64,000 nucleotides of DNA, taken from Agathobaculum butyriciproducens. Lineage in GTDB: Bacteria > Bacillota > Clostridia > Oscillospirales > Butyricicoccaceae. Of this stretch, positions 16,887-24,538 are shown piece after piece. The stretch is from NCBI GenBank assembly GCA_003096535.1, contig QEKJ01000004.1, positions 62,001-126,000 of the forward strand, written 5' to 3'. The stretch's first letter is position 1. Each line of letters starts with the position of its first letter. Under the pieces are notes generated by a model, which worked only from the letters and a program-made list of their open reading frames with translations, was not told the DNA's origin and searched no databases. A program made the translations under genes and the position numbers.

Positions 16887-17057
16887 GTTCAAAGAAAGTG
16901 CTTAAAAACAGCACAAACGCTGCAAAACGCAGCTTTACTAATTGACTATCTCTCTTTTTTCCTTTCTTTTTTACTCTTTTCTTCTTTGTGATCGAATCAC
17001 ACCTCCCGATCACAGCAAAGCAGGCTCGGTTTTATCCGAGCCTGTTTTGTTTTTGTC
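16887..17057 (+). ncRNA. Candidate small RNA
   Basis: A roughly 170-nt stretch has a good promoter at its head and an intrinsic terminator at its tail and no reading frame of note. Within it are small hairpins GTGCT/AGCAC and GCTGC/GCAGC, a long pyrimidine tract (16948-16985), and a stem TGTGATCG/CGATCACA (16987-17014) whose loop carries CACCTCCC. That loop sequence could pair with ribosome-binding sites. The family is not recognised; the call rests on signals, not on homology. Confidence 0.4.
17021..17057 (+). terminator. Terminator of the candidate small RNA
   Basis: Stem CAGGCTCGG/CCGAGCCTG followed by TTTTGTTTTTG. Confidence 0.85.
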
Positions 17058-17072
17058 TGAAATTTTTTGGGC

Positions 17073-17555
17073 ACCCATTTTTCGACAGAGACTTGGCTGG
17101 ACCCCTGAACCGCGCAGGCGGTTCACCCTGTCCGGGCATCTCCTTTCTGCACCGGCTTGTGGGGCACGCGAGTTGCGTTAGCAATACGCCCTGTCCGGGC
17201 GGGAAGATTTTCGCTGAACCTCAGCGGAGAGCTGCGCTCTGCGGAGCGCGTAAGATTGCCGCGTCCGCGGCGGGGATAAAAAGGAAGGGACACCTGCGGT
17301 TTCCCTTCCTCTTTGAACTCCTGCCTTTCCCCTATTTCTTAGCCCGGCGAAAATCAGAGAGCGGCGACCGCTTCGAAAATGGGGTACGGCAGAAGATTTT
17401 TTCTTCCGTAGGGGCGGCCATTGGCCGCCCCTTTCCCCACCTCTACGCAATGCCAGATTCCCTACTGCTACACATACGGTTTACTCTACGCAGGCGCGGC
17501 TAATCGTGCCGCGCAACTCGCTGCCGCGTTGCCGCAGACGGCACCTGCGAATTTT
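17073..17555. repeat. Family B element, single-arm copy
   Basis: It carries two of the 66-bp-type units (conserved GCACCGGCT and TGTCCGGGC parts), a CTCTGCGGAG hairpin, the GGAAGGGA/TCCCTTCC hairpin (17284-17311), a family D hairpin (17411-17431, loop ATT) and the centre hairpin GCGCGGC/GCCGCGC (17494-17514). The copies at 24.5 and 32.1 kb have this arm plus its inverted counterpart; here the second arm is missing. Frames run through it on both strands but look accidental. Confidence 0.65.
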
Positions 17556-17622
17556 TCTGTGCGAATACGCTTTATCTGATATTCTCTCCACTCTTCACTC
17601 TACTGCTGAATTTACACACAAA

Positions 17623-17655
17623 AAAGAACCCGAAGCCAAGGCTTCGGGTTCTTTG
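17623..17655 (-). terminator. Terminator of the cupin gene
   Basis: Stem AAGAACCCGAAGCC/GGCTTCGGGTTCTT, followed on the minus strand by TTTTGTGTG. Confidence 0.88.
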
Positions 17656-17666
17656 CGTCTCTGCGC

Positions 17667-18014
17667 TTACTTCATAATGATCAGTGCCATGAACACGAGG
17701 TCGGTATCGCCGGTATTATCCAGCGCATGACCGGTGCCGTCCGGACAGAAGGTCACGTCGCCGGCCTTGACCGGATAGGACTTCTCACCGTCGTTATACG
17801 AGCCTTCACCGCTCAGGATGTAATAGGTCTCGGTCTCGCCGTGGTGCTCGTGGAAGCCGAGCGTGCAGTTCGGCTCAATGGTTACCTTTGCATACAGGCC
17901 GCACTTGCCGTCCAGCTCCTTCTCACCGAGCAGGTGCTCGATGATAACGTGTCCCTTACCGCCGGCCATCTGCTCTACCTTATCTACCTGATGTTCGCTT
18001 GCAGTCGTAATCAT
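17667..18014 (-). CDS. Small cupin-domain protein
   Basis: This 115-residue single-domain cupin has motif 1 as GFHEHHGETETYYILSGEG near residues 52-70 (two His and a Glu for metal) and motif 2 as PDGTGHALDNTGD near 91-103. Proteins of this size bind a metal and a small ligand and may be dioxygenases, isomerases or sensors; the substrate is unknown. The ATG at 18012-18014 has AGGCGG upstream. It is monocistronic. Confidence 0.88.
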   Translation of the reverse strand: MITTASEHQVDKVEQMAGGKGHVIIEHLLGEKELDGKCGLYAKVTIEPNCTLGFHEHHGETETYYILSGEGSYNDGEKSYPVKAGDVTFCPDGTGHALDNTGDTDLVFMALIIMK

Positions 18015-18042
18015 AATTCTTTCCGCCTTTCTTGTCCTGGGC

Positions 18043-18133
18043 AATACCGCATGATTGAAGCTGCGGTGTTGCCCTTACCGCTCGCGCAGTTTCTTGTCAA
18101 TTCCTATTATAGCGGTTGTAATCCAAATTACAA
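18043..18133 (-). promoter_or_regulatory. Cupin promoter, operator-like palindrome and leader hairpin
   Basis: TTGTAA (18128-18133), 16 nt, TATAAT (18106-18111) on the minus strand. The palindrome TTGTAAT-N4-ATTACAA (18116-18133) covers the -35. The leader holds a 13-bp hairpin (18043-18075, arms GGGCAATACCGCA/TGCGGTGTTGCCC on the plus strand), related to one at 31.1 kb. Confidence 0.6.
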
Positions 18134-18160
18134 GATAAGATTTCCATTTCCGCGAAGAAT

Positions 18161-20212
18161 TTACTTTGCAGTCATACCGTACACTGGAAAGCCGATACGC
18201 ACCTTAAACTGATCGCCGTCCACCGAGACATCGAACGTGCCGCCGCAGGCCTCGGTATAGCTTTTTGCGATGGCGAGACCCAGACCGCTGCCCTCGGTCG
18301 AGCGCGCCGCGTCACCGCGGACAAACCGTTCGGTGATCTCATCGGCGTCAAAGTCCATCTCGTAGTTGGCGGTGTTTTTGAGTTCAATAATGGCCCGACC
18401 GTTCTCCTCTGCAACAGAGAGGAACACGCGCGTGCCCTTGAGCGCATATTTCACGCAGTTGCCGATCAGGTTTTCCAGCACGCGGGACAGCTTTCGTCCG
18501 TCCGCCCAAATGGGCAGCTCCCGCTCGGGAATGGCTGCTTTGACGGTCAAGCCGCTCTCCTGCACGGCCTTGTCCTGCTCCGCGAGCGCCTGCCGGGCGA
18601 GCGTGCACGCATCCAGCCGTTCGCTGATGATCTGCTCTGCGCCCGACTGCACCTTGGAGATATCGAACAGGTCGCTCGTCAGATTCTTGAGCCGCAGACC
18701 CTTTTGATAGATAATGCGGGCGTAATCGTTGGCTTCCTCCGGCGTTAAATCCATTTTGCCGAGCAGATCGGAGTAGTTGAGGATGCTGGTCAGCGGCGTT
18801 TTCAGGTCGTGGCTGACGTTGGTGATCAGTTCGCTTTTCATGCGTTCCGCGCGGACTTCGTTCTGCAACGCCGCCTGCATGCCGTCACCAAGCGAGTTAA
18901 TATCCTCGGCCATTTCAGCAAACACGCCCTCCGGCATGTCGGTCAGCTTGAAGCCGAGGTCGCCCGCCCGCAGACGGCGCAGCGCATCCACGATACGTTC
19001 AAAGCCGGTGATGCGTTTGATGAGAAAGTAACCTGCCGTGAGGAACCAGACTGCGCCGAACACGAAGGCAAAAAACGAGCCGCCCACTCCGCCGAACACC
19101 GCCGCAAGGAACGCGAGAACAACCGAATACGCCGTAAAGAGCAGCACAACGTTGCGCGTTTTGTAGTCGCGGAACAGCATGCGGCGCAGTTTTCCGAAAC
19201 TGTGCCGGATGCACTCGCATACCTTAATAAAGGTTCGCCAGCACCAGAGGATGAATCGAATCGACCAGCACTGCTTGACGAAGCTGCGGTTCTTGATCAC
19301 GCGCACGAGCGACAGCGTAAGTTCAAGTGCGAACGCAAACGCCGCGACGAAAAACAGGATGGACGGTACGAGCAATATCGACATGTCGTTTGTGCCGTTC
19401 AGCAATTCACCCATCAGTGCCAGATTCAGTCCGCCTGCCGTGCCGAGCACCGCCCAGAAGCACAGCACGTTCACTTCCGCCGGCAGGCGGTCGATGGTAA
19501 CAAGGTGCACGTCCTCGTCCTCCGGCTTGCGTCCGGTGACGAACAGCAGGAACACGAACAGCACCAGTGCAATGCACGTCAGCACGATCGCCCGATGGAG
19601 CACGCCGGTAATCTGCGTTTTCTGCGTTTCCCACTCAGCCTTGATGGGTGCAGCCTGTGCGTCCGTGAAGCGCACCAGCAGCAGGGTGTTAGACGGGTAC
19701 GGATTGAACTTATTGAACTTCCAACCTCCCTCTGCCGCATCCTCCTCGGTGTAGTAGCCGTAACTGCCCGTCTCCTCATCGTAAACCGCAAGCGGATAGC
19801 CGTAGTACATTCCCACGTTGGACTGCACATTGCCACCCGGCCGTGTGATCATGTAAAACGCAGAATTTTTTGCCGCGGCTTCGGTCAGCGTGTCATCGCC
19901 GACCGTTTTATCGCCCATTCTGCCAAAATAGTTTCCCGCAAAATCCGTATGCTGCCTGCTGAATTCCGCTGCGTCCATGCCATCCTCAAGCGCATTCGCC
20001 ATTTCAGCACACATTATGCCAAGCTGCTGATGCATATAGGACGAGTCGGCAAAATCGCTCTCAAAGCGATAGACCATGTTGCTTCCGTTATCGGCCGCAA
20101 AATCCGTTATCGTGTTCTCGGTGAGAAACAGCGCGCCTGCGAAGCACCCCACAATGCCCGCAAACGCGATGAGCTTCGCTGCCGTACTGCGTAAGATCCC
20201 CTTGATATTCAT
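18161..20212 (-). CDS. Membrane sensor histidine kinase
   Basis: This 683-residue kinase has a membrane segment at residues 10-30, an extracytoplasmic region to about 205, several further membrane segments between about 210 and 400, and a HAMP-like stretch (ALRRLRAGDLGFKL). The kinase core follows: NVSHDLKTPLTSIL with the phospho-accepting His near 455, N-box NLIGNCVKYALKG and G-box GSGLGLAIAKSY. The cell-wall/antibiotic-sensing VanS-like group is nearest by layout. The ATG at 20210-20212 has AAAGGAG upstream. It follows the response regulator by 2 nt. Confidence 0.93.
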   Translation of the reverse strand: MNIKGILRSTAAKLIAFAGIVGCFAGALFLTENTITDFAADNGSNMVYRFESDFADSSYMHQQLGIMCAEMANALEDGMDAAEFSRQHTDFAGNYFGRMGDKTVGDDTLTEAAAKNSAFYMITRPGGNVQSNVGMYYGYPLAVYDEETGSYGYYTEEDAAEGGWKFNKFNPYPSNTLLLVRFTDAQAAPIKAEWETQKTQITGVLHRAIVLTCIALVLFVFLLFVTGRKPEDEDVHLVTIDRLPAEVNVLCFWAVLGTAGGLNLALMGELLNGTNDMSILLVPSILFFVAAFAFALELTLSLVRVIKNRSFVKQCWSIRFILWCWRTFIKVCECIRHSFGKLRRMLFRDYKTRNVVLLFTAYSVVLAFLAAVFGGVGGSFFAFVFGAVWFLTAGYFLIKRITGFERIVDALRRLRAGDLGFKLTDMPEGVFAEMAEDINSLGDGMQAALQNEVRAERMKSELITNVSHDLKTPLTSILNYSDLLGKMDLTPEEANDYARIIYQKGLRLKNLTSDLFDISKVQSGAEQIISERLDACTLARQALAEQDKAVQESGLTVKAAIPERELPIWADGRKLSRVLENLIGNCVKYALKGTRVFLSVAEENGRAIIELKNTANYEMDFDADEITERFVRGDAARSTEGSGLGLAIAKSYTEACGGTFDVSVDGDQFKVRIGFPVYGMTAK

Positions 20213-20214
20213 AC

Positions 20215-20910
20215 TCACTCGCTCCTTTCGATCTTGTAGCCGACGCCCCATACTACCTTGAGGTAGCGCGGCTCCTTCGGGTTGATCTCTATCTTTTCGC
20301 GGATGTGCCGCACATGGACGGCAATGGCGTTGTCACTGACAATATCGTCATTCCACACCTGTCGGTAAATCTCCTCGGTGGAGAACACCCTTCCCGGGTG
20401 ACGGCACAGCAGCTCGAGTATTTTGTATTCGAGCGGTGTGAGACGAACGGCTTCGCCGTCCACCGTCACGCTTTTGCTCTCGGTGTCGAGCACCAGTCCG
20501 CGGATAGCAATCTGCGTTTCCTTTATCTGCATCGCGCCCAGCTGGGTATAGCGGCGCAGCTGGCTTTTCACGCGCGCGACCAGTTCGGACGGGTTGAACG
20601 GCTTTGTAATGTAATCATCCGCACCCGCGGTCAGTCCGAGGATTTTATCCGCGTCCTCGCTCTTGGCCGACAGCAGGATGATCGGCAGGTTTTTACTTTC
20701 CCTTACCTTTAATAAGGTTTTGATGCCGTCCAGTTCGGGCATCATAATGTCAAGGATGATAAGGTGTACATTCTCGGTCATTACGATGTCGAGCGCCTCC
20801 AGACCGTTGTACGCCTTGCGTACCAGATAGCCGTCCGCCTGCAGGAATATCGCAATGCTTTCCACGATTTCGCGGTCGTCGTCCACCACCAGAACAGTCA
20901 GCTTTTCCAT
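20215..20910 (-). CDS. OmpR/PhoB family response regulator
   Basis: This 231-residue protein has a receiver domain with the acidic pocket VVDDDRE near residue 10, the phospho-acceptor in LDIMMPELDG near 55 and the Lys of TKPFNPSE near 105. It is followed by a winged-helix DNA-binding domain (LTPLEYKILELLCRHPGRVFS; IAVHVRHIREKI; KVVWGVGYKIE). It is the cognate regulator of the kinase downstream. Targets are unknown; the SLH gene upstream is a candidate by proximity only. Confidence 0.95.
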   Translation of the reverse strand: MEKLTVLVVDDDREIVESIAIFLQADGYLVRKAYNGLEALDIVMTENVHLIILDIMMPELDGIKTLLKVRESKNLPIILLSAKSEDADKILGLTAGADDYITKPFNPSELVARVKSQLRRYTQLGAMQIKETQIAIRGLVLDTESKSVTVDGEAVRLTPLEYKILELLCRHPGRVFSTEEIYRQVWNDDIVSDNAIAVHVRHIREKIEINPKEPRYLKVVWGVGYKIERSE

Positions 20911-20998
20911 TTTCCCTTCCCCCTTTCGTTACTTCTATCTTACCACAGGTTTCTGTTGTTTTCCGCAGGGAATTTCTTTAGATTTTATGAAGATGAAA

Positions 20999-21024
20999 AA
21001 AAGTCCCTCGATTGAGGGACTTTT
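20999..21024 (-). terminator. Terminator of the SLH gene
   Basis: Stem AAAAGTCCCTC/GAGGGACTTTT, followed on the minus strand by TTTTCATC. Confidence 0.88.
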
Positions 21025-21035
21025 CTTTGCTATCT

Positions 21036-21617
21036 TTACGGGGTGTTGTGTGCAGTGTAAACCATCTGTGCAGCGTACTGACGCGGCAGAGGATCGTCCT
21101 GTCCAACCGCAACACCGTTCAGCAGACCGATGTTTTCCGCTTTTTCCATTACCGTGTCTTTCCATTCCCGTCCGGCGAGAAACTGTGGACTGTAACGCAG
21201 CTCAAGCAACAGCATTTTTGCCGCTTCAACCGTTGTGACTGGCTCATTCGGGCAATATTTTGTGGTCGTCCGACCGCGAACAAAATGATTAGCCTCGCAA
21301 TACGCAATATACACCTTGGCCCAGCTGTCGTTGATGTCCGTGAACGCACTGTCGAACTTATTGGTATATAAACTTGCGTCGTCATGACCATTACGCAGAA
21401 CGTAAATCATTTTCGCCATCTCTGCGCGGGTAACGATCTTATTCGGCTTGAACGAGCCGTCCTCGTAACCCTTGATGATGTTCAGCTCCTGCATTCTGGT
21501 GAGCACATAATCGTCCACCTTAATGTCGCTCTGGTCAGTAAACGCTGCACCGGCAAAGGCTGTTGCTGCGCAGGCTGCCGCCATGCTCAGCGCGATCAGT
21601 CGCTTTCTGAGTGTCAT
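21036..21617 (-). CDS. Secreted protein consisting of SLH repeats only
   Basis: This 193-residue protein has a signal peptide (first about 25 residues ending AFA-GAAF) and then SLH-type repeats: one around IIKGYEDGSFKPNKIVTRAEMAKMI (residues 47-71), a second around FTDINDSWAKVYIAYCEANHFVRG to EPVTTVEAAKMLLL, and a degenerate third to the C-terminus (GLLNGVAVGQ). SLH repeats tether proteins to secondary cell-wall polymers. No other domain is attached, so it may be a minimal wall-anchored protein. It has a strong promoter and its own terminator. Confidence 0.85.
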   Translation of the reverse strand: MTLRKRLIALSMAAACAATAFAGAAFTDQSDIKVDDYVLTRMQELNIIKGYEDGSFKPNKIVTRAEMAKMIYVLRNGHDDASLYTNKFDSAFTDINDSWAKVYIAYCEANHFVRGRTTTKYCPNEPVTTVEAAKMLLLELRYSPQFLAGREWKDTVMEKAENIGLLNGVAVGQDDPLPRQYAAQMVYTAHNTP

Positions 21618-21667
21618 ATTAAATTCCTCCTTTTATTGCATGGACGCCGTAGTGCATCCATAGGTGG

Positions 21668-21696
21668 AATATAACACAGTCTACAGTATTTGTCAA
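21668..21696 (-). promoter_or_regulatory. Strong promoter of the SLH gene
   Basis: TTGACA (21691-21696), 17 nt, TATATT (21668-21673) on the minus strand. Confidence 0.75.
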
Positions 21697-21739
21697 CCTT
21701 TACCTGCATTTGTGCAAATTCGTGTGATTTTGTGCAAAA

Positions 21740-21771
21740 CAAAAAGACTGATGTTTTCACATCAGTCTTTT
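21740..21771 (-). terminator. Terminator of the tRNA operon
   Basis: Stem AAAAGACTGATG/CATCAGTCTTTT, followed on the minus strand by TTTTGTTTTGC, directly after tRNA-Cys. Confidence 0.9.
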
Positions 21772-21844
21772 GGAGGTACCACCCAGAATCGAACTGGGGA
21801 TCAGGGAGTTGCAGTCCCACGCCTTACCGCTTGGCTATGGTACC
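21771..21844 (-). tRNA. tRNA-Cys (GCA)
   Basis: A 74-nt cloverleaf with acceptor GGTACCA, anticodon loop CTGCAAC (GCA), TTCGATT in the T arm and encoded CCA. Confidence 0.95.
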
Positions 21845-21847
21845 ATG

Positions 21848-21923
21848 TGGAGCGGCTGACGAGGCTCGAACTCGCTACCTCCACCTTGGCAAGGTGGCGC
21901 TCTACCAGATGAGCTACAGCCGC
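21848..21923 (-). tRNA. tRNA-Gly (GCC)
   Basis: A 76-nt cloverleaf with acceptor GCGGCTG, anticodon loop TTGCCAA (GCC), GTTCGAGCC in the T arm and encoded CCA. Three bases separate it from tRNA-Cys. Confidence 0.95.
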
Positions 21924-22190
21924 ATATTTAGTTTTTCGCGCTAACGCGATTTTTGTCAGTGCCGATTAGTTACCGGACGCTTCGGGTTTAACGCTCACGG
22001 GCGGAATCGCTTTTGCTGCGGCAAAAACCACGGCGGTTGAAACAATCCACCGGATTGTTTCTAAGAGCCGCCTGCTCTCATTTTAATGTCGCAGAGCGAC
22101 ATTTTCAGAGGTTAGAGGGCTACGGCCTCGATTCCTTAACCGAAAGGTAAGATTTATTCAAATGAGTGTCCAGACACTCATTTGAATAAA
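21924..22190 (-). repeat. Hairpin-rich spacer inside the tRNA operon
   Basis: It holds successive hairpins: GAAACAATCC/GGATTGTTTC (loop ACC), AATGTCGC/GCGACATT (loop AGA), TTTTGC/GCAAAA around TGCG, and a perfect 19-bp hairpin (22152-22191, loop CA) abutting the CCA end of tRNA-Phe. No gene is seen. The spacing is unusually long for a tRNA operon whose other gaps are 3-30 nt. Confidence 0.6.
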
Positions 22191-22266
22191 TGGTGCCTCC
22201 GGGCGGAATCGAACCACCGACACGGGGATTTTCAGTCCCCTGCTCTACCGACTGAGCTACAGAGGC
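22191..22266 (-). tRNA. tRNA-Phe (GAA)
   Basis: A 76-nt cloverleaf with acceptor GCCTCTG, anticodon loop CTGAAAA (GAA), GTTCGATTC in the T arm and encoded CCA. Confidence 0.95.
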
Positions 22267-22270
22267 ATAT

Positions 22271-22296
22271 TTCTTCAATCGTTTCCGATTGAAGAA
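22271..22296 (-). other. Hairpin between tRNA-Asp and tRNA-Phe
   Basis: Arms TTCTTCAATC/GATTGAAGAA fill the 30-nt spacer, probably a processing stem. Confidence 0.5.
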
Positions 22297-22373
22297 TGGC
22301 GACCCGGATGGGACTTGAACCCACGGCCTCTAGCGTGACAGGCTAGCGCTCTAACCAACTGAGCTACCGGGCC
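22297..22373 (-). tRNA. tRNA-Asp (GTC)
   Basis: A 77-nt cloverleaf with acceptor GGCCCGG, anticodon loop CTGTCAC (GTC), GTTCAAGTC in the T arm and encoded CCA. It is the first gene of the four-tRNA operon. Confidence 0.95.
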
Positions 22374-22424
22374 AGGCCGTCGTCGCTGTTTCGTTTTCGT
22401 TCGTATCTCTCAGCGACGATGTTT

Positions 22425-22453
22425 ATTATACAGAACCTGTGCCCAAATGTCAA
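22425..22453 (-). promoter_or_regulatory. Consensus promoter of the tRNA operon
   Basis: Perfect TTGACA (22448-22453), 17 nt, perfect TATAAT (22425-22430) on the minus strand. The leader can form the stem CAGCGACGA/TCGTCGCTG (22380-22419) before tRNA-Asp. Confidence 0.9.
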
Positions 22454-22483
22454 CACTTTTTTCAAAGTTTTTTTATTTTCTTT

Positions 22484-23365
22484 TTATTTCGTTGCGTGTG
22501 TTAAAAGTTCCTGCAACTCTGCGCGGCTGAAACGATAGATTTTATCGCAAAACTGGCAGGTTACCTCACTATTTTCCTGTTCTTCCGCCATCTTGCAAAG
22601 TTCGGTTTTTCCCATGCTGATCAGGGCGCGCTCTACTTTTTCACGGCTGCACGCACAGCGGTAGCCGATTTCACTGGTCTGCAGAAAATCTACCTCAAAG
22701 CCATCGAGTACCGCGCGAATAATGTCCTCGAGGCTCATGCCCTTATCGAGCATAGCAGTCATGCTCTCCAGCTTTGCCAGATTGGCCTCCAGCTTGTCAA
22801 TGTCGGAATCCTTTACGCCCGGCATAAGCTGCACGAGCCAGCCGCCGGCGCACTTGACCGAGCAGTCGGTATCCACGAGCACACCGAGCGCGCACGCAGA
22901 CGGAATCTGCTCGCTCTCCGCGAAATAGCGGGTCAGGTCCTCGGCAATCTCGCCGTTGACGAGCGCAACCGTGCCCGTGATCGGGTCCTTCAAGCCAATA
23001 TCCTTAATCACCATCAGATAGCCGCGGCCGACACCGCCGCCTACATTCAGCTTGCCGTCCGCACGCAGCGGCAGATCGACAGCCGGGTCCTGCAGATAGC
23101 CGCGCACATAGCCATCCGAATCACCGACGCAGACGATCGCGCCGAGCGGGCCGTTGCCCTTGATCTGCACGGTCACGGAGCCGTCCTCGACCTTGAGCTG
23201 GCTGCCCATGATGGCAGTCGCGGTCAGCGTTCGTCCGAGGGCTGCGGTAGCCAGCGGCGTGGTATTGTGGATTTCGTGTGCGCGCTCGACCAGCTCGGTC
23301 GTGCTGGCTGCACAAATCTGGATGCCCGCGTCACGGGCGATCGCGCGAAGTAACGTATCGCTCAT
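22484..23365 (-). CDS. hslO: Redox-regulated chaperone Hsp33
   Basis: This 293-residue protein has the normal length. On oxidation Hsp33 releases zinc and holds unfolded proteins. The four zinc cysteines are present as CAC near residue 239 and CQFC near 272. The N-terminal chaperone domain shows ALGRTLTATAIMGSQLK and KGNGPLGAIVCVGDSDG. The start lies 3 nt after the methyltransferase stop and has only a weak site (GAGAG), so it probably depends on coupling. Confidence 0.95.
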   Translation of the reverse strand: MSDTLLRAIARDAGIQICAASTTELVERAHEIHNTTPLATAALGRTLTATAIMGSQLKVEDGSVTVQIKGNGPLGAIVCVGDSDGYVRGYLQDPAVDLPLRADGKLNVGGGVGRGYLMVIKDIGLKDPITGTVALVNGEIAEDLTRYFAESEQIPSACALGVLVDTDCSVKCAGGWLVQLMPGVKDSDIDKLEANLAKLESMTAMLDKGMSLEDIIRAVLDGFEVDFLQTSEIGYRCACSREKVERALISMGKTELCKMAEEQENSEVTCQFCDKIYRFSRAELQELLTHATK

Positions 23366-23368
23366 AAG

Positions 23369-24106
23369 TTAATCTCTCTTTCGTGCTGTAAAGTAAATGC
23401 GGTCCTCGCCGCCCCGTACGGGCGCAAAGGACTGGTCGCCATAGGTTTTGATCTCGGTAAAACCGGCCTGCTCCAGCATGGCGGTCAGCTGTGCAGGCTC
23501 GTAGATGCGCTCCTCGTGCGTTTCCTGCGCACGGTGCCACACATCGTCCTCCTGCTCGAAAATATCGAACTGGTAGGCACACAGGCCGTCCTCGACCGCC
23601 GCCTGCCATACGCAGAATACGCCGTCGTCCTCGCGGACATAGCTTTCGCCGTCAATGCGGGCGAATTTCTCGGGTGTGTTGATGTCGAATACGAACAGGC
23701 CGTCCGGATTGAGGAACGTGTGTACGCGCTCGAAGGCGGTCTGCAGTGCTTCCGGCTCGGTGACGTAGTTTACGCTGTCCAGACAGCACAGGCACACGTC
23801 TACCGCGCCGTACAGATCCAGTTCCTCCATGCGCTGATTGAGCAGCAGCGGACGCGGCTCGCAGTCCAGCGTGTTCTGCAGCGCCTGCATGAGCATTTCC
23901 GGCGATGCGTCCGCGCCGATCATATCATAGCCGCGCTGCGCCAGAATGCGCGTCAGACTGCCGGTTCCGCACGCCAGATCGAGCACCAGCGACGGCTTTA
24001 CGCCTTCCCGCTCAAATAGGCGCTCGAAAAAGTCAGCCCATTCCTCGTAGCCCACGTCATCCGTGAAGCGGTCATAGTATTCCGACAGGGTTTCGTAACT
24101 ATTCAT
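23369..24106 (-). CDS. Class I SAM-dependent methyltransferase
   Basis: This 245-residue Rossmann methyltransferase has motif I LVLDLACGTGSLTRIL (residues 42-57), motif II GADASPEML and the post-motif CCLDSVNYV. YETLSEYYDRFTDDVGYEEWA at the N-terminus is typical of a small-molecule or unassigned methyltransferase group common in Firmicutes. The ATG at 24104-24106 follows GAGGAG, and its first 8 bases overlap yerC. The substrate cannot be read from the sequence. Confidence 0.88.
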   Translation of the reverse strand: MNSYETLSEYYDRFTDDVGYEEWADFFERLFEREGVKPSLVLDLACGTGSLTRILAQRGYDMIGADASPEMLMQALQNTLDCEPRPLLLNQRMEELDLYGAVDVCLCCLDSVNYVTEPEALQTAFERVHTFLNPDGLFVFDINTPEKFARIDGESYVREDDGVFCVWQAAVEDGLCAYQFDIFEQEDDVWHRAQETHEERIYEPAQLTAMLEQAGFTEIKTYGDQSFAPVRGGEDRIYFTARKRD

Positions 24107-24413
24107 GGCTCTCCTCTGCTGTTTCGTCCTCCTTGAGCCGGTCGAGCATCTTGCGGTAGCCGTCCGAGCCATACACAAGGCACTTGTTCACGCGGCTGAT
24201 CGTCGCGGTGGACGCGCCGGTCTCCTGCACGATATCGCTGTAAATGCGTCCCTCGTCCAGCATACGCGCCACCTGAAAGCGCTGCACCATGGCACGCAGT
24301 TCGGCGATCGTGCACAAATCTTCAAAAAAGTCGTAGCAATCCTCGACCGTCTGCAGCTTGAGAATACCGCGGAACAGAATGTCCATATCCTCGTCCTTCA
24401 ACTTTCGATTCAT
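24099..24413 (-). CDS. YerC/YecD family TrpR-like protein
   Basis: This 104-residue protein of the TrpR-superfamily YerC/YecD group has LCTIAELRAMVQRFQVARML (residues 33-52), then a helix-turn-helix GRIYSDIVQETGASTATISRVNKCL. It is probably DNA-binding; targets are unknown. It is first in the yerC-methyltransferase-hslO operon, with GGGAGG before the ATG and a good promoter at 24458-24486. Confidence 0.92.
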   Translation of the reverse strand: MNRKLKDEDMDILFRGILKLQTVEDCYDFFEDLCTIAELRAMVQRFQVARMLDEGRIYSDIVQETGASTATISRVNKCLVYGSDGYRKMLDRLKEDETAEESHE

Positions 24414-24457
24414 GGTCTATCCCTCCCTACATTCGTTTTTTCGCTCTTATACCCTGT

Positions 24458-24486
24458 ATTATAGCACATCGCTTTTATAGTGTAAA
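24458..24486 (-). promoter_or_regulatory. Promoter of the yerC-hslO operon
   Basis: TTTACA (24481-24486), 17 nt, TATAAT (24458-24463) on the minus strand. Confidence 0.8.
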
Positions 24487-24538
24487 GCGTAAAAATATTT
24501 GATCTTCATGGGTGGACATGTGTCCGTGTGCGGCACTC

